64,000 nucleotides of DNA from Tolypothrix bouteillei VB521301 (GTDB taxonomy: Bacteria > Cyanobacteriota > Cyanobacteriia > Cyanobacteriales > Nostocaceae): the NCBI RefSeq assembly GCF_000760695.4, contig NZ_JHEG04000001.1, forward strand, positions 7,154,478 to 7,218,477, in the 5' to 3' direction. The position numbers were made by a program, and so were the translations under genes. This document shows, piece by piece, positions 53,172 to 64,000 of this stretch (positions are counted from its first letter, which is position 1; each line of letters begins with the position of its first letter). The notes under the pieces were generated by a model, which saw only the letters and a program-made list of their open reading frames with translations, had not been told where the DNA came from and did not search any database.

Positions 53172-55643
53172 TTAGGATTCAGCGACTGGGGTCAACAATT
53201 CCCGTCCCTGTTCGCCTCTGACAGTTACATTGCCAGTGTCATCGACATCAACAATGGCGGTATCGCCTTCCTTGATGCGACCGGAGAGAATTTCTTCAGC
53301 AAGGCTGTCTTCCAACAAGCGCATAATAGCCCGACGTAACGGTCTTGCACCATAACTGGGGCTGTAACCTTCTTGGATGAGACGGTCTTTGAATCCTTGG
53401 GTGACTTCCATGGTGATGCCTTTTTCGGCTAGGCGACCAAAGACTTCCTTGAGCATAATGTCGGCGATTTGCGACACTTCTTCTTTGGAAAGCTGGCGGA
53501 AGACAATGATTTCATCTAGACGGTTGAGGAATTCCGGACGGAAGTACTGTTTGAGTTCTTCGTTCACCAAAGACTTGATGCGGTTGTATTGTGCTTCGGA
53601 TACATCTTCAGCAACGTCGAAACCAAATCCGCTACCGCTCTTCTCAATTACCTTAGAACCAATGTTGGATGTCAAAATCAGCAAGGTGTTCTTGAAGTCT
53701 ACAGTGCGACCTTTAGCATCAGTCAAGCGACCATCTTCCAGAATTTGCAGCAGCATATTGAAGACGTCGGGGTGCGCTTTTTCAATTTCGTCAAACAGCA
53801 CAACTGTGTAAGGACGGCGGCGCACAGCTTCTGTCAATTGACCGCCTTCGTTATAACCGACATACCCTGGAGGCGAACCAATCAGCTTGCTGACGGTGTG
53901 GCGTTCCATGTATTCGGACATATCCAAGCGGATCATTGCTTCTTCAGAACCGAAGAAGTAGGAAGCTAGGGCTTTTGCCAACTCAGTTTTACCTACACCT
54001 GTTGGACCGGAGAAGATAAAGCTGGCTATTGGTCGATTGGGGTTCTTCAAACCGACACGCGCACGGCGAATGGCTCGTGAAACCGCTTTCACAGCATCTT
54101 CTTGTCCGATCAGGCGCTGGTGCAGGGTGTCTTCCATGTGCAACAACTTCTCGGATTCCGATTCTGTGAGTTTGTTCACAGGAACTCCCGTCCAAGAAGC
54201 AACAATGTGGGCGATGTCCTCTTCTGTTACGACAGGTTCATCACCTTCATTGCGAGTTGAATTCGTCTTACTTTGAGCAATGGCGCGAATTTCCGCTTTG
54301 ATTTCCATCTCGCGATCGCGCAATTCCCCTGCTCTGTCAAAATCTTGAGCGCGGACTGCATCGTCTTTCTCTTTCAAAATCTGACGCAGTTCTCTGTCTA
54401 ACTCTTTAGCTGCGGGTGGCAATTGAGAGTTGATCAAGCGTACCCGAGAACCAGCTTCGTCAATCAAGTCGATCGCCTTGTCTGGTAAGTAACGGTCACT
54501 AATATAGCGGTCGGATAATTTCGCCGCCGCTACCAATGCTTCATCAGAGATTTTTAGTTTGTGGTGCTGTTCGTAACGATCTCGCAGACCATATAGAATT
54601 TCAATAGTTTCTTCTACTGACGGTTCACCTACCATCACTGGCTGGAAGCGACGTTCTAGGGCTGCATCACGCTCAATGTGTTTGCGATATTCATCTAGAG
54701 TTGTTGCACCGATACACTGCAATTCACCTCGCGCCAAGGCTGGTTTGAGAATATTTGCTGCATCGATAGCGCCTTCTGCTGCACCCGCACCGATTAGGGT
54801 GTGTACCTCGTCTATGACAAGAATGACGTTACCCGCTTGACGAATTTCATCCATGATTTTCTTCAAGCGTTCTTCAAACTCACCTCGATACTTGGTACCT
54901 GCGACCAGCAGACCGATATCTAGGGTGACAACGCGCTTATCTTCTAGAATGTCCGGGACATCCTTATTAGCAATGCGTTGAGCTAGACCTTCAGCAATGG
55001 CTGTTTTACCAACTCCTGGTTCCCCAATCAGCACTGGATTATTTTTTGTCCGCCGACCCAATATTTGGATCACGCGTTCAATTTCTTTAGCTCTTCCTAC
55101 AACTGGATCGAGCTTTCCATCTGCTGCCATTTGGGTCAAGTTCGAGCCAAACTCATCCAAAGTCGGGGTTTTGTTCCCGCGAGATGGACCGCCTGGAGTC
55201 ACCTCAGCGGTTTCTCCCAGCATTCGGATCACTTGAGTTCTAACCTTAGATAGATCTACGCCTAGATTTTCTAGTACTCTGGCTGCTACACCTTCTCCTT
55301 CTCGGATTAAGCCCAACAGCAGATGCTCGGTACCAATGTAGTTATGCCCTAATTGGCGCGCTTCTTCCAAGGATAGTTCCAGAACTCGTTTTGCTCGTGG
55401 CGTGAACGGAATTTCCACCGCCACAAAACCCGAACCCCGGCCTATGATCTTTTCTACTTCAATCCGAGCGTCTTTGAGATTGACGCCCATTGATTTCAGT
55501 ACCTTAGCCGCCACGCCGGTACCTTCTCCAATCAGACCCAAGAGGATCTGCTCGGTACCCACGAAATTGTGCCCAAGGCGGCGAGCTTCTTCCTGGGCTA
55601 GCATGATAACCTTAATGGCTTTTTCTGTGAAGCGTTCAAACAT
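53172..55643 (-). CDS. clpC: ATP-dependent Clp protease ATPase subunit ClpC
   Basis: The 823-residue HSP100 chaperone has two N-terminal Clp repeats ([32 protein letters not shown] and [15 protein letters not shown]), then AAA domain 1 with [15 protein letters not shown] and [16 protein letters not shown] Walker B. A UVR motif follows ([14 protein letters not shown]), then AAA domain 2 ([30 protein letters not shown]). It unfolds substrates for ClpP in the cytoplasm and is essential in cyanobacteria. The full length and all motifs are present. It is monocistronic with a strong terminator. Confidence 0.97.
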   Translation of the reverse strand: MFERFTEKAIKVIMLAQEEARRLGHNFVGTEQILLGLIGEGTGVAAKVLKSMGVNLKDARIEVEKIIGRGSGFVAVEIPFTPRAKRVLELSLEEARQLGHNYIGTEHLLLGLIREGEGVAARVLENLGVDLSKVRTQVIRMLGETAEVTPGGPSRGNKTPTLDEFGSNLTQMAADGKLDPVVGRAKEIERVIQILGRRTKNNPVLIGEPGVGKTAIAEGLAQRIANKDVPDILEDKRVVTLDIGLLVAGTKYRGEFEERLKKIMDEIRQAGNVILVIDEVHTLIGAGAAEGAIDAANILKPALARGELQCIGATTLDEYRKHIERDAALERRFQPVMVGEPSVEETIEILYGLRDRYEQHHKLKISDEALVAAAKLSDRYISDRYLPDKAIDLIDEAGSRVRLINSQLPPAAKELDRELRQILKEKDDAVRAQDFDRAGELRDREMEIKAEIRAIAQSKTNSTRNEGDEPVVTEEDIAHIVASWTGVPVNKLTESESEKLLHMEDTLHQRLIGQEDAVKAVSRAIRRARVGLKNPNRPIASFIFSGPTGVGKTELAKALASYFFGSEEAMIRLDMSEYMERHTVSKLIGSPPGYVGYNEGGQLTEAVRRRPYTVVLFDEIEKAHPDVFNMLLQILEDGRLTDAKGRTVDFKNTLLILTSNIGSKVIEKSGSGFGFDVAEDVSEAQYNRIKSLVNEELKQYFRPEFLNRLDEIIVFRQLSKEEVSQIADIMLKEVFGRLAEKGITMEVTQGFKDRLIQEGYSPSYGARPLRRAIMRLLEDSLAEEILSGRIKEGDTAIVDVDDTGNVTVRGEQGRELLTPVAES

Positions 55644-56114
55644 ATGGCCTTTATCCCATCACCTGCGTCGTGCCGGTACGCTGATTTTAGCACAGGCAAA
55701 ACAATCGGATGCCTGTATAAAGGTGTAGACAACCGAATATTTCTACCCAAATTTTTTGGGCAGTTGTTAAGTATTTATTACTTTTTATTTAGTTTTATTT
55801 ACTTTGATGTTGTCAGCGTGCTGAGGAGCTAGTCTTTTTTATCGTTCTAAGGACTGACATCAAACAAATTAATAACTTTGGATGGTTTTTTTAAGTCAAT
55901 CCCAAATAGAATTATCTATCATTTTTTTAGAACTCTGTCAAGCACGAGTTGAACTTTCACACAAATATTCATAGGCAAAATATTACAGTAGAATATTAAA
56001 CTTTTATTAAAGCTTTTAATAAGTTAGGGTTAAGGCTTGAGGGTAGTAGGGTGCTACCCACCTTACCAGTCTCTCATGCGATCGATGACTCGCTAGAATG
56101 AAAATATTTCTTTC
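55644..56114. other. Intergenic region upstream of clpC
   Basis: This 471-bp, AT-rich gap should contain the clpC promoter. A small GGGTAG/CTACCC hairpin sits near 56042-56060. No gene or RNA is recognisable. Confidence 0.4.
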
Positions 56115-56699
56115 TCAGTCCCGAGTTCCCAACAGCCAGTTGTTATGTTCTCTCAGACGATCGCCGATCCCACGATACCAATTCTCTAAAATTTGCTCAA
56201 ATTGAGGATGTTGTAAATCTTTCAACCAAAGAATCAGAGCGTCCTCATCGTTATCCTTGTAATAACGCCGTCTGAGTCCGGCTGTTTGGAAGCCAAATTT
56301 TTGGTACAAAGCGATGGCGGCTGAGTTAGAAGCACGAACTTCTAATGTGGCTCGCTCTAAAGCGCGATCGCGAGCCAATTTAAGTAGAGAGTAAAGTAAA
56401 GCTTGTCCCAAGCCCTGACGCTGGTGCTGGGGATGCACGGCCAAGATAGTAATGTGCGCTTCATCTAAAATTGACCAAAAGCACCCCATTCCGAGTAATT
56501 TCACGACAGAGACTGGAGAAAATATACCGAGGAGTTCGCTGTTGGGGCTATCTAATTCCCGTTGATAGCCATCCAAAGTCCACAAACCTCCGAAACAGAG
56601 CCTATCTAAATCGACCATTTCATTGAGGTCTGCTGATGTGAGTGCTCTAATTTCTAATTTTGATTCGTTCACAGGTAAAATAAAGCTCGCATTATTCAT
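56115..56699 (-). CDS. rimI: Ribosomal-protein-alanine N-acetyltransferase-like GNAT protein
   Basis: The 194-residue product from ATG 56699 has the GNAT acetyl-CoA motif VHPQHQRQGLGQALLYSLL, followed by ATLEVRASNSAAIALYQKFGFQTAGLRRRYY, the RimI-type ending with conserved Asn and Tyr. FGGLWTLDGYQREL near residue 40 also fits RimI. It acetylates the N-terminus of S18 or other targets. The start TTG at 56711 is less likely. It is divergent from lysA. Confidence 0.85.
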   Translation of the reverse strand: MNNASFILPVNESKLEIRALTSADLNEMVDLDRLCFGGLWTLDGYQRELDSPNSELLGIFSPVSVVKLLGMGCFWSILDEAHITILAVHPQHQRQGLGQALLYSLLKLARDRALERATLEVRASNSAAIALYQKFGFQTAGLRRRYYKDNDEDALILWLKDLQHPQFEQILENWYRGIGDRLREHNNWLLGTRD

Positions 56700-56798
56700 A
56701 TGCCAAAGCAACAGGGCGTTCCTCCTACCTTTCTTGTAAACTGAGAAACGGAGGATTCACTCACGCCCTGAAATTAAATAAGGACAACTCTTACAGTT

Positions 56799-58229
56799 AT
56801 GGTATCGACACAGTCTACTGGGGTTCAAGATTCTGGTAGTAAATATTTACCACAAGCAAATCGTGAAAGCACAAAAATTTCACCAAACCAGGAACTCTTA
56901 CCGCTGACCGCTAGAATTAACAGTCGCGATTGCCTGGAGATAGGCGGTTGTGATGTTACAACTATTATTCAGCAGTTTGGTTCACCATTATATATTTTAG
57001 ACGAAGAAACCTTACGCACCGCTTGTCGCCAATACCGCGACAGTTTTAAGCGTTACTATAAAGGTGAATCGCAAGTGATTTACGCATCAAAAGCGTGGAG
57101 TTGCATATCTGTTTGTGCGATCGTCGCCTCAGAAGGTTTGGGAATAGATGTAGTTTCAGGCGGTGAACTCTATACCGCGTTGACTGCGGGTGTAAGCCCT
57201 GACAAAATATACTTTCATGGTAATAATAAATCTCGCGAAGAATTAATTTTTGCCATTCAGTCAAGCTGCACCATTGTTGTAGATAACTGGTATGAGTTGC
57301 AAACCCTAGTAGAGTTAGGCAAAGGAGATTCTGAATTAGCAATTGGGTTGAATCCCCAATCCCCAATTCCCATCATGCTTCGACTGACACCGGGAATAGA
57401 ATGCCATACTCACGAATACATTCGTACAGGACATTTGGATAGCAAATTTGGATTCGATCCCAATGAAATTGAAGAGTTGTTTACCTTTGTCAGTCAACAA
57501 CCCGTTTTAAACTGCGTGGGTTTACACGCTCACATTGGATCTCAAATTTTTGAACGCCAACCCCATCAGGATTTGGCTGCTGTCATGGTGCAGTGGATGA
57601 GTAAAGCCACCCGGTATGGTTTAGCTGTCAAAGAGTTAAACGTAGGCGGTGGTTTGGGAATTAAGTACACCGAATCAGACGATCCACCCAGCATTGAAGA
57701 GTGGGTTCAACCAATTTGTGAAGTTATTCAAGAAGCTTGTGCTGCAGAAAACTTACCTTTGCCAAAGCTAATTGCCGAACCAGGGCGTTCTCTGATTGGT
57801 TCGTCATGTATCACAGCTTACACCATCGGTTCATCTAAAATTGTTCCCGACATCCGTAATTATGTATCTGTTGATGGAGGTATGTCTGATAATCCCCGTC
57901 CAATTACATACCAATCCATCTATCGTGCGGTAGTTGCCAATCGGATGTCTAGTCCTTTAACAGAAATTGCGACAATTGCCGGAAAACACTGTGAATCTGG
58001 GGATATTGTAATAAAGGATGCCCAGCTGCCAAAAAATCAACCGGGGGATATTCTCGTAGTAATGGCAACTGGTGCTTACAATTACAGTATGGCATCTAAC
58101 TACAATCGCTTGCCTCGACCTGCAGCTGTTGTAGTGGCGAATGGCGAAGCAAATTTGATTTTGCGACGCGAAACCTATCAAGATTTAATTCGACAAGATT
58201 GCCTACCTGAAAGAGTAAAACAAGGATGA
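56799..58229 (+). CDS. lysA: Diaminopimelate decarboxylase
   Basis: The 476-residue PLP enzyme has an N-terminal extension of about 50 residues, then FGSPLYILDEETLRTACRQY and the PLP lysine in VIYASKAWSC. GIDVVSGGELYTAL, LHAHIGSQIF, LNVGGGLGIKYTE, AEPGRSLIGSS and CESGDIV complete the active site. ATGAYNYSMASNYNRLPRP is the family ending. It makes lysine from meso-diaminopimelate. A heptamer tract follows and separates it from cdaA. Confidence 0.95.
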   Translation: MVSTQSTGVQDSGSKYLPQANRESTKISPNQELLPLTARINSRDCLEIGGCDVTTIIQQFGSPLYILDEETLRTACRQYRDSFKRYYKGESQVIYASKAWSCISVCAIVASEGLGIDVVSGGELYTALTAGVSPDKIYFHGNNKSREELIFAIQSSCTIVVDNWYELQTLVELGKGDSELAIGLNPQSPIPIMLRLTPGIECHTHEYIRTGHLDSKFGFDPNEIEELFTFVSQQPVLNCVGLHAHIGSQIFERQPHQDLAAVMVQWMSKATRYGLAVKELNVGGGLGIKYTESDDPPSIEEWVQPICEVIQEACAAENLPLPKLIAEPGRSLIGSSCITAYTIGSSKIVPDIRNYVSVDGGMSDNPRPITYQSIYRAVVANRMSSPLTEIATIAGKHCESGDIVIKDAQLPKNQPGDILVVMATGAYNYSMASNYNRLPRPAAVVVANGEANLILRRETYQDLIRQDCLPERVKQG

Positions 58230-58420
58230 AAGATAAAGGATAAAGGATAAAAGATAAAGGATGAAGCATAAAGGAGCGAGGATGAAAAAAAAGATGAAGA
58301 GATAGGTGTATCTTTTTATACCTTAAATTCATATTTCATACTTTATCTTTCATACTTCATACTTGATACTTAATACTTCATACTTTATCTTTTATACTTC
58401 ATACTTGATACTTTCACGCC
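58230..58420. repeat. Inverted pair of heptamer (STRR) tracts between lysA and cdaA
   Basis: About seven AAAGGAT/AAAGATA-type units run from 58232 to 58275. The complementary CATACTT/TTATCTT-type units fill 58325-58418. The arms could fold into a long imperfect hairpin across the whole spacer. Confidence 0.75.
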
Positions 58421-58427
58421 AGATGTC

Positions 58428-59360
58428 ATGGGAGATTGGTGGAAGCAATGGCTGACTACTCTATGGACACAGTCCTTGCTAGTTCAGACTCTAGATATTC
58501 TGTTAGTACTGGCGCTGACGTACATGATACTAGTTATTATTAGCGAGCGTCGGACACTGTGGATGGTGCGGGGATTCATCGTTTTGATGTTGGCATCAGC
58601 TATCAGTGGCAGATTAGAGTTGCATTTGTTGAATTTCGTATTAGAAAAGTTAGTGATTGGCTGTGCTGTCGCAATGGCGGTTGCTCTTCAGTCAGAGTTT
58701 CGCCGCTTTTTAGAACAATTGGGAAGAGGCGAATTCAAGCAACTTTTTCAACCGTCTCGTCTGGCGGTTCCGAAGTCTGATAGTGTAATTGATGAAATTG
58801 TCGATGCTGTTAAAGAGCTATCGAAAAACCGGATTGGAGCTTTGCTCATTTTGGAAACCACGGGTCCAATTGACGAACGGGATTTTTCTGTACCGGGAGT
58901 CAAGCTGAATGCGGAGGTTTCTAAAGAACTTATACAGACTATTTTTCAGCCAAAAACTCTTCTGCACGATGGAGCGACCTTAATTCGTGGTTCGCGGATT
59001 GTGTCATCAGGTATTATTCTACCTCTTTCAGGACGTACTGCCTCGCGCCAGCTGGGAACACGCCACCGCGCAGCGATGGGAATTACTGAACGGGTTGAAA
59101 ATTGCATCTGTGTTGTTGTATCAGAAGAAACGGGTTCCATTTCGCTAGCGGAACGGGGAACTCTCAATAGACCTCTGACCATTACAAAGCTGAAAGAGTC
59201 ATTAGAAGATCGATTTTCCCCCACTGTGGATCGGGAAGCTGTTGCTCCTGGTTTGTTAAGTTTAGGTCGTCAAATAAGTCGTCAGATTCAAAGTAAAGCA
59301 CTATCACCCGTTTTACGTTTACTCGGATTACCATCGACTGCTTCGCGAGATAAAAAATGA
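58428..59360 (+). CDS. cdaA: Membrane-bound diadenylate cyclase CdaA
   Basis: The 310-residue protein has three N-terminal membrane helices (about 20-90) and a DAC domain with the catalytic motifs [10 protein letters not shown] and [10 protein letters not shown], plus [17 protein letters not shown]. It makes the second messenger c-di-AMP, which in cyanobacteria is linked to osmotic, potassium and night survival control. The C-terminal 40 residues are extra. Its last 4 bp (ATGA) overlap the start of uppS, so the two are translationally coupled. Confidence 0.93.
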   Translation: MGDWWKQWLTTLWTQSLLVQTLDILLVLALTYMILVIISERRTLWMVRGFIVLMLASAISGRLELHLLNFVLEKLVIGCAVAMAVALQSEFRRFLEQLGRGEFKQLFQPSRLAVPKSDSVIDEIVDAVKELSKNRIGALLILETTGPIDERDFSVPGVKLNAEVSKELIQTIFQPKTLLHDGATLIRGSRIVSSGIILPLSGRTASRQLGTRHRAAMGITERVENCICVVVSEETGSISLAERGTLNRPLTITKLKESLEDRFSPTVDREAVAPGLLSLGRQISRQIQSKALSPVLRLLGLPSTASRDKK

Positions 59361-60106
59361 CAGCACAACAAACTGAACTGCGAAATTTGCCTTCTGATTT
59401 AAAACAAGAATTTTTGCCCAAGCACGTTGCGGTGATTATGGATGGCAATGGTCGATGGGCAAAGCGTCAAGGTTTACCCCGTATTATGGGACACAAGCGG
59501 GGAGTTGATGCTTTAAAAGATTTGCTTCGTTGCTGTAAAGACTGGGGAATTCAAGCATTAACAGCTTATGCTTTTTCAACAGAAAATTGGGGAAGACCTA
59601 CCGAAGAAGTCGATTTCTTGATGACCCTATTTCAAAGGGTTTTGCGCCAAGAACTGAGGGAAATGCTAGAGGAAAATGTTCAAATTAGATTTGTAGGCAA
59701 TTTGAGTGTTTTACCAAAAGCTCTCCAAGAAGAAATTTCCCGTTCTGTGGAACAAACAAAGGATAATTTCAGCATCAAATTTACTATAGCGACAAATTAC
59801 GGAGGGAGGCAAGAGATTATACAGGCGTGTCGTTCAATTGCTAAAAAAGTACAGCAAGGTTTGCTGCAACCAGATGAAATTGATGAAGCTACATTTGAAC
59901 ATCACCTTTACACCACCGGAATTTGCGATCCCGATTTGTTGATTCGGACCAGTGGAGAGATGCGAGTTTCCAATTTTCTTCTCTGGCAAATTGCTTATGC
60001 AGAAATTTATATAACAGAAACTCTTTGGCCTGATTTTAACCGCGATGAATTTCATCGCGCTCTTTGTGCCTATCAGCAAAGAGAACGAAGATTTGGAAAA
60101 ATCTAA
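59357..60106 (+). CDS. uppS: Isoprenyl transferase (undecaprenyl diphosphate synthase)
   Basis: The 249-residue cis-prenyltransferase has [31 protein letters not shown] with the catalytic Asp, then [14 protein letters not shown] and [24 protein letters not shown]. It makes the lipid carrier for peptidoglycan, linking cell-wall synthesis to the c-di-AMP cyclase encoded just before it (4-bp overlap). All conserved residues are present. Confidence 0.95.
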   Translation: MTAQQTELRNLPSDLKQEFLPKHVAVIMDGNGRWAKRQGLPRIMGHKRGVDALKDLLRCCKDWGIQALTAYAFSTENWGRPTEEVDFLMTLFQRVLRQELREMLEENVQIRFVGNLSVLPKALQEEISRSVEQTKDNFSIKFTIATNYGGRQEIIQACRSIAKKVQQGLLQPDEIDEATFEHHLYTTGICDPDLLIRTSGEMRVSNFLLWQIAYAEIYITETLWPDFNRDEFHRALCAYQQRERRFGKI

Positions 60107-60200
60107 ATTATGAATTATGAATGCTGAATTATAAATGCTCATTGTCTTTCATAATTCATAATTCATAATTCATAATTCATAATTCATAATTCATAACCCT
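60107..60200. repeat. Heptamer (STRR) tract downstream of uppS
   Basis: ATGAATT-type units on the left face at least six ATTCATA-type units (about 60151-60195) on the right, again an inverted arrangement between convergent uppS and the DUF3143 gene. Confidence 0.75.
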
Positions 60201-60201
60201 T

Positions 60202-60474
60202 TTAGGGTCCTGAAAAAACTGCCCGTTCCACATCTTGTCGGCTGAGAGAATACTTAAATGCACGTTGGATATCTTGCCCATCTTCTCCTGCAGCAATATA
60301 CCGTACTATGATTTGTTCTATATCTAACCAAAGTTCAGCTTGCCAAGAAGGTCGCTGTACGTGCCAGCAATGCAGTTGAGTTTCATCTTGCTGACAGCCT
60401 TGTTCTTTCAACCAATGCTCAATTTGAGGAAGAGGGTGATTGTATAAAGGAGTATCGGGAGTAGGAAAAGACAT
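60202..60474 (-). CDS. DUF3143-family small protein
   Basis: The 90-residue protein reads PLYNHPLPQIEHWLKEQGC and ends YSLSRQDVERAVFSGP, both typical of cyanobacterial DUF3143. WQAELWLDIEQIIVRYI sits between. The function is unknown. It is the last gene of a - strand cluster with the J-domain proteins and DnaK, separated from its neighbours only by repeat tracts, an association that recurs in this cluster. Confidence 0.82.
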   Translation of the reverse strand: MSFPTPDTPLYNHPLPQIEHWLKEQGCQQDETQLHCWHVQRPSWQAELWLDIEQIIVRYIAAGEDGQDIQRAFKYSLSRQDVERAVFSGP

Positions 60475-60475
60475 A

Positions 60476-60636
<161 letters not shown>

Positions 60637-60637
60637 T

Positions 60638-61117
60638 TTAAAAAGCTGTTTCGCCACGAGTTAAACCAACGGCAATTGCTAGTAGCAAACAACCTATAAA
60701 TGTTAAACCCAGAATAAACAAAGCAAAAATTTCTCCTGCAGAAAGAGGGCGATCGCTTGCATCTAGATAAGCTGATTTAGACCAGTCGTAAGACTTGGAA
60801 ACAGGACGGTTTAAGTCTGTAGGCGATTGAATCACTCCAAAGCGCGAGTACCCAATTTTGAGATCGTAACTAAACCGTCGTTCTGGATTGCTGAGGGTAG
60901 CATAAGCCTCGTTCAGTTGCTGAAACTTAGCTGTTGCTAAAGCTGCAGGTAGACTTGTGGTATCTGGGTGATAGCGCTTACTCAGTTCCCGGTAAGCACG
61001 ACGGATTTCAATCGGTGATGCTGAGGGATGCAGTCCTAGCAGGGAGTAATATGTTTGTTTGCTGCTTTGTTCGATTACCCCGTTTTGATTCACGGCTCTT
61101 GAGTCTCTAGCATTCAA
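60638..61117 (-). CDS. Membrane-anchored J-domain protein
   Basis: The 159-residue protein has a J domain at about residues 22-88 (YYSLLGLHPSASPIEIRRAYRELSKRYHPDT, with the HPD motif, and FQQLNEAYATLSNPERRFSYD). A linker and one C-terminal transmembrane segment follow (about 132-154: IFALFILGLTFIGCLLLAIAVGL). It should recruit DnaK to the membrane. It is encoded 101 bp downstream of a second DnaJ-type gene and close to dnaK, so a chaperone cluster. Confidence 0.88.
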   Translation of the reverse strand: MNARDSRAVNQNGVIEQSSKQTYYSLLGLHPSASPIEIRRAYRELSKRYHPDTTSLPAALATAKFQQLNEAYATLSNPERRFSYDLKIGYSRFGVIQSPTDLNRPVSKSYDWSKSAYLDASDRPLSAGEIFALFILGLTFIGCLLLAIAVGLTRGETAF

Positions 61118-61218
61118 TGCATTTTTTTTATTCTAAACCGATAAACTGACTTAGCCCTAACGTTCAACATTCAGATTTTCGATATTCATGATTTTTGCAG
61201 TACAAACTTCTCCCCTGG

Positions 61219-62205
61219 CTACTTTAGTAAATCGGCACGGGGTTTAAAGTTTTCTAGTTGCCGTAACTTTTCGTAGAGTTCGCGTTCTTGTTGGGTGATA
61301 TTTTTGGGAGCCACGATTTGAATTTCTACAAGTTGGTCGCCACGTTCGCCGTTTTCTTTGGGATATCCTTTTTGAGCAAGGCGAAAACGCTGACCGGATC
61401 GCACTCCTGAAGGAATGGACATTTTCACCGGTCCATCGAGAGTGGGTGCTTCTACTTGTCCTCCCAAAACTGCTTCGGTTGGAGTCACGGGTACTTGGCA
61501 GAGAATGTTTGAGCCTTCTATCTTAAACAGGGGATGTGGGTCAACCGTAATTTTTAAATATAAATCGCCTCCATTGATACCTTGGTTTTTCAGACGAATT
61601 GTTTGACCCGTCACCATGCCTGATGGCATGCTCACCTCTAGCGATCGCCCATCTTCCAAACGAATTCTCTCAGTTCCACCCCTATAAGCTTTCTCTAAAG
61701 GTAAGGTCAATCTTGCTTCTATATCCCGACGGCTGGAGCGGGAGTTGACTGTAACGTATTCTTTTGTTCTTGGGCTGCGGAATGGATCGCTGTCAGTATT
61801 GTTGGTTGAAGAACCGTTTCTGTCTCTACGAATGCCAACACCAATGACTTGATTGATAAAACTATCAAACTCAGAATAATTACCAAAGTCTACCTTTTCA
61901 CTCGAGCGACCGTTAGAGCGGCTATCCACCCAACGCTTATCTTGTGGTGCTTGTTTGTCAAACCCTTTTTGTTTCCAAAAGCGACTAAACTGATCGTATT
62001 GTGCTCGTTTGGTAGGATCGGAAAGAACTTCATATGCCTCTCCGATGACCTTAAATTTTTCTTCTGCTGCTTTGTTTCCCGGATTCAGGTCTGGATGGTA
62101 CTGTCGCGCTAGACGTCGGTAATTTTTCTTAATTTCTTCATTGGAGGCATCTTTAGTGACTCCCAAAATTTCGTAATAATCTCGAAAGTTCTGCAAATTC
62201 TGCAT
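61219..62205 (-). CDS. dnaJ: CbpA-type DnaJ cochaperone without zinc finger
   Basis: The 328-residue protein has an N-terminal J domain ([35 protein letters not shown], with HPD). A low-complexity linker follows, then two beta-barrel substrate domains ([57 protein letters not shown]). The Cys-rich zinc finger of DnaJ proper is missing, so it is a class II (CbpA/Hsp40) protein. It lies 195 bp downstream of dnaK on the same strand. Confidence 0.92.
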   Translation of the reverse strand: MQNLQNFRDYYEILGVTKDASNEEIKKNYRRLARQYHPDLNPGNKAAEEKFKVIGEAYEVLSDPTKRAQYDQFSRFWKQKGFDKQAPQDKRWVDSRSNGRSSEKVDFGNYSEFDSFINQVIGVGIRRDRNGSSTNNTDSDPFRSPRTKEYVTVNSRSSRRDIEARLTLPLEKAYRGGTERIRLEDGRSLEVSMPSGMVTGQTIRLKNQGINGGDLYLKITVDPHPLFKIEGSNILCQVPVTPTEAVLGGQVEAPTLDGPVKMSIPSGVRSGQRFRLAQKGYPKENGERGDQLVEIQIVAPKNITQQERELYEKLRQLENFKPRADLLK

Positions 62206-62400
62206 AATAATATTTTAATTTAGATTTTTAACGGTTATTCATTATTGAACTGTACTTACCTAATACAAATTCCCAATAGTCAAATCCGCATGCTGACTCA
62301 ACTATAGGTTTTTCCTTCAATGAAAAGGAGTCTCTTACTGTCAGCGGGCGAGACACCTCGCCATAAAGATAACTCCTTTATTTGAAGTCACTCAACGGTT

Positions 62401-64000
62401 TTACAACCAATCGTCATCATCATCCCAATTATCTTCGTAGCTAGGACGAGATCTGCGAGAAGAACCACCATCATAGGACGAACGACCACCTCTGTCATAG
62501 TCCCTGCGATCGGAGTCCCGACTGCTGTAGTCCCGACCACCGGAGTCCCGACTACTGTAGTCTCTACTACCGTAGTCCCGACTACCGTAGTCCCGACTAC
62601 CGGAGTCCCGACCACCATAGTCCCGACTGCTGTAGTCCCGACCACCATAGTCTCTACTACCGGAGTCTCTGCCATAGTAATCGCGATCGCGTTCCCGTTC
62701 TTTATCGCCAGTAAAGATTTCGCGGATAGTACCAAACAAATCATCCTCTTCATCTTCTGCGTAGTACTGACGAACTTCGCGATTTAGATCGTACAGAGCG
62801 TCTTGTAAGTCAGCGTATGCTTGGTCAATACCTCGGTCATCATCTGCTTGTAAACTCTCTCGTAGTTCTCGGCAAATGTTATCAATTTTTTGGCGACGGT
62901 TGCGGGCAAATTGCATACCAAAATCCAAAGCCACTTCTCTGAGTTGTCGTTCTGCCTGTAATATTAAGGCTTCGGATCGAGTCCGCTTTTCTACCCGTTC
63001 TTTACGCTGTCTGTCAACTTCCGCATATCTCTCTGCATCCTGAATTGCCTTCCTAATCTCTGACTCAGTTAGGGTGGAAGCACCTTGTATTGTGATGCTT
63101 TGTTCTCGACCTGTGGTTCGATCCAGGGCTGTGACCTGTAAAATACCGTTAGCGTCTATATCAAAAGAGACTTGAATTTGAGGTATTCCACGCGGTGCTG
63201 GCGGGATACCATACAACTTGAAACGTCCTAAAGATTTGTTATCAGATGCCATTTCTCGTTCGCCCTGAACGACGTGAATCTCTACACTGTTTTGGTTATT
63301 TTCAGATGTTGAAAAAATATCAGAGCGACGAACCGGTATAGTGGTGTTGCGGGGAATCAGTTTTTTCATCACGCCACCGATGGTTTCCAACCCCAGAGAC
63401 AGGGGAGTCACATCAAGGAGAAGAACATCCTTAAATTCACCTGCCAAAATACCCGCTTGTATTGCTGCACCGACTGCGACAACTTCATCAGGATTAACAT
63501 TTTGGTTGGGTTCTTTCCCAATAATTGCCCGTACAAGTTGCTGTACCATTGGCATTCGGGTTGAACCACCTACCAGGACTACTTCATCAATGTCTGCGGG
63601 TGTTAAACCAGCATCTTTCATGGCTCGTTTCACGGGGATACGCACTCGCCCTAACAAGTCATCGCACAAACCTTCAAATTCAGAACGGCTGAGGCGGGTT
63701 TCTAAATGGACGGGACCATCTTCAGTTGAAGCGATAAATGGTAGATTGATGTCTGTAACGCTCACTGCTGAAAGTTCTATTTTGGCTTTCTCGGCTGCTT
63801 CTAGCAGGCGTTGCAAAGATTGTCGCTCTCGTCTTAAATCAACCCCTTCTGCTTCTAAGAATTTTTCTGCCAACCAATCGACAATTCTTTTATCAAAATC
63901 ATTGCCACCAAGTTGTGTATCTCCACTGGTAGCTTTGACTTCAAACACTCCATCGCCAACATCTAGAATTGAGACGTCAAAAGTACCACCGCCTAGGTCA
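62401..64000 (-). CDS. dnaK: Hsp70 chaperone DnaK, N-terminus cut by the window edge
   Basis: The visible 533 residues run from the ATPase phosphate loop ([13 protein letters not shown]) through [31 protein letters not shown], the substrate domain, and a helical lid. The N-terminal 180 or so residues lie beyond 64000. The C-terminus is unusual: after [17 protein letters not shown] come about 14 units of (S/G)-R-D-(Y/S/G) type, then a Ser/Arg patch and an acidic end [10 protein letters not shown]. Such tails occur in some cyanobacterial DnaK paralogues. The partner DnaJ genes follow on the same strand. Confidence 0.95.
   Translation of the reverse strand, partial: DLGGGTFDVSILDVGDGVFEVKATSGDTQLGGNDFDKRIVDWLAEKFLEAEGVDLRRERQSLQRLLEAAEKAKIELSAVSVTDINLPFIASTEDGPVHLETRLSRSEFEGLCDDLLGRVRIPVKRAMKDAGLTPADIDEVVLVGGSTRMPMVQQLVRAIIGKEPNQNVNPDEVVAVGAAIQAGILAGEFKDVLLLDVTPLSLGLETIGGVMKKLIPRNTTIPVRRSDIFSTSENNQNSVEIHVVQGEREMASDNKSLGRFKLYGIPPAPRGIPQIQVSFDIDANGILQVTALDRTTGREQSITIQGASTLTESEIRKAIQDAERYAEVDRQRKERVEKRTRSEALILQAERQLREVALDFGMQFARNRRQKIDNICRELRESLQADDDRGIDQAYADLQDALYDLNREVRQYYAEDEEDDLFGTIREIFTGDKERERDRDYYGRDSGSRDYGGRDYSSRDYGGRDSGSRDYGSRDYGSRDYSSRDSGGRDYSSRDSDRRDYDRGGRSSYDGGSSRRSRPSYEDNWDDDDDWL

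Noticed and set aside
62388..62753. 121-residue frame rich in VVGTT repeats on the - strand
   Set aside because: It is an out-of-frame reading of the repetitive DnaK tail.

Overview
The window looks like chromosome of a filamentous, probably Nostocales-type cyanobacterium. HIP1 octamers (GCGATCGC) are scattered throughout. Many intergenic gaps carry heptanucleotide STRR tracts typical of heterocyst-forming lineages. Gene content fits: a phytochrome with an Rcp-like regulator, a cyanobacteriochrome-like GAF protein, DUF2993, DUF3143, Uma2 nucleases, CbiT and ClpC. No tRNA, rRNA or intact insertion sequence was recognised.

Region 1 (1-8.0 kb) is an accessory defence island. On the + strand are the tail of one gene, two RAMP/Cas7-like type III CRISPR genes, a small gene between them, and an unknown helical gene. 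A short CRISPR array (4 repeats, 3 spacers) follows. It is surrounded by gene debris: an internally deleted copy of a membrane-protein gene, a truncated PIN toxin, a frameshifted antitoxin and a YhcG/DUF1016 remnant. On the - strand lie a small protein, a CHAT-SAVED protein (caspase-like protease fused to a cyclic-oligonucleotide sensor) and a single-pass membrane protein. The inferred circuit is that type III target recognition makes cyclic oligoadenylate, SAVED senses it, and the CHAT protease cuts a neighbour. This is the most interesting part of the window.

Region 2 (8.5-26 kb) is about secretion and probably phosphorus scavenging. It holds a DUF2269 membrane protein, an extracellular nuclease behind a candidate PHO box, a three-domain phytase/phosphatase-like protein, a small HTH protein behind a perfect palindrome, a large DUF4347/LVIVD/DUF4114 surface protein, and a type I secretion pair (ABC exporter with inactive C39-like domain, plus HlyD). 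A phosphonate/phosphite-type ABC transporter (phnDCE) lies at 33.8-36.5 kb.

Region 3 (26-38.8 kb) is a mosaic of Uma2, DUF6745, methyltransferase, pentapeptide, DUF427, tandem-GAF photoreceptor/MCP-like, RidA, GFA and NUDIX genes. Decayed Uma2, HNH and toxin-antitoxin remnants sit among them.

Region 4 (38.9-51.8 kb) is mostly core: malQ, a RodZ-like protein with a pseudouridine synthase, DUF2993, cdsA and cbiT. A signalling run follows: Ser/Thr kinase, overlapping phytochrome kinase, Rcp-like regulator, and a REC-GAF-kinase whose phospho-acceptor His is Tyr. A NYN-domain protein ends the region.

Region 5 (52-64 kb) has a vapB antitoxin with a vapC broken by a four-copy palindromic repeat, then clpC, rimI, lysA, cdaA-uppS, DUF3143, a membrane J-protein, a CbpA-type DnaJ and a DnaK that runs off the right edge.
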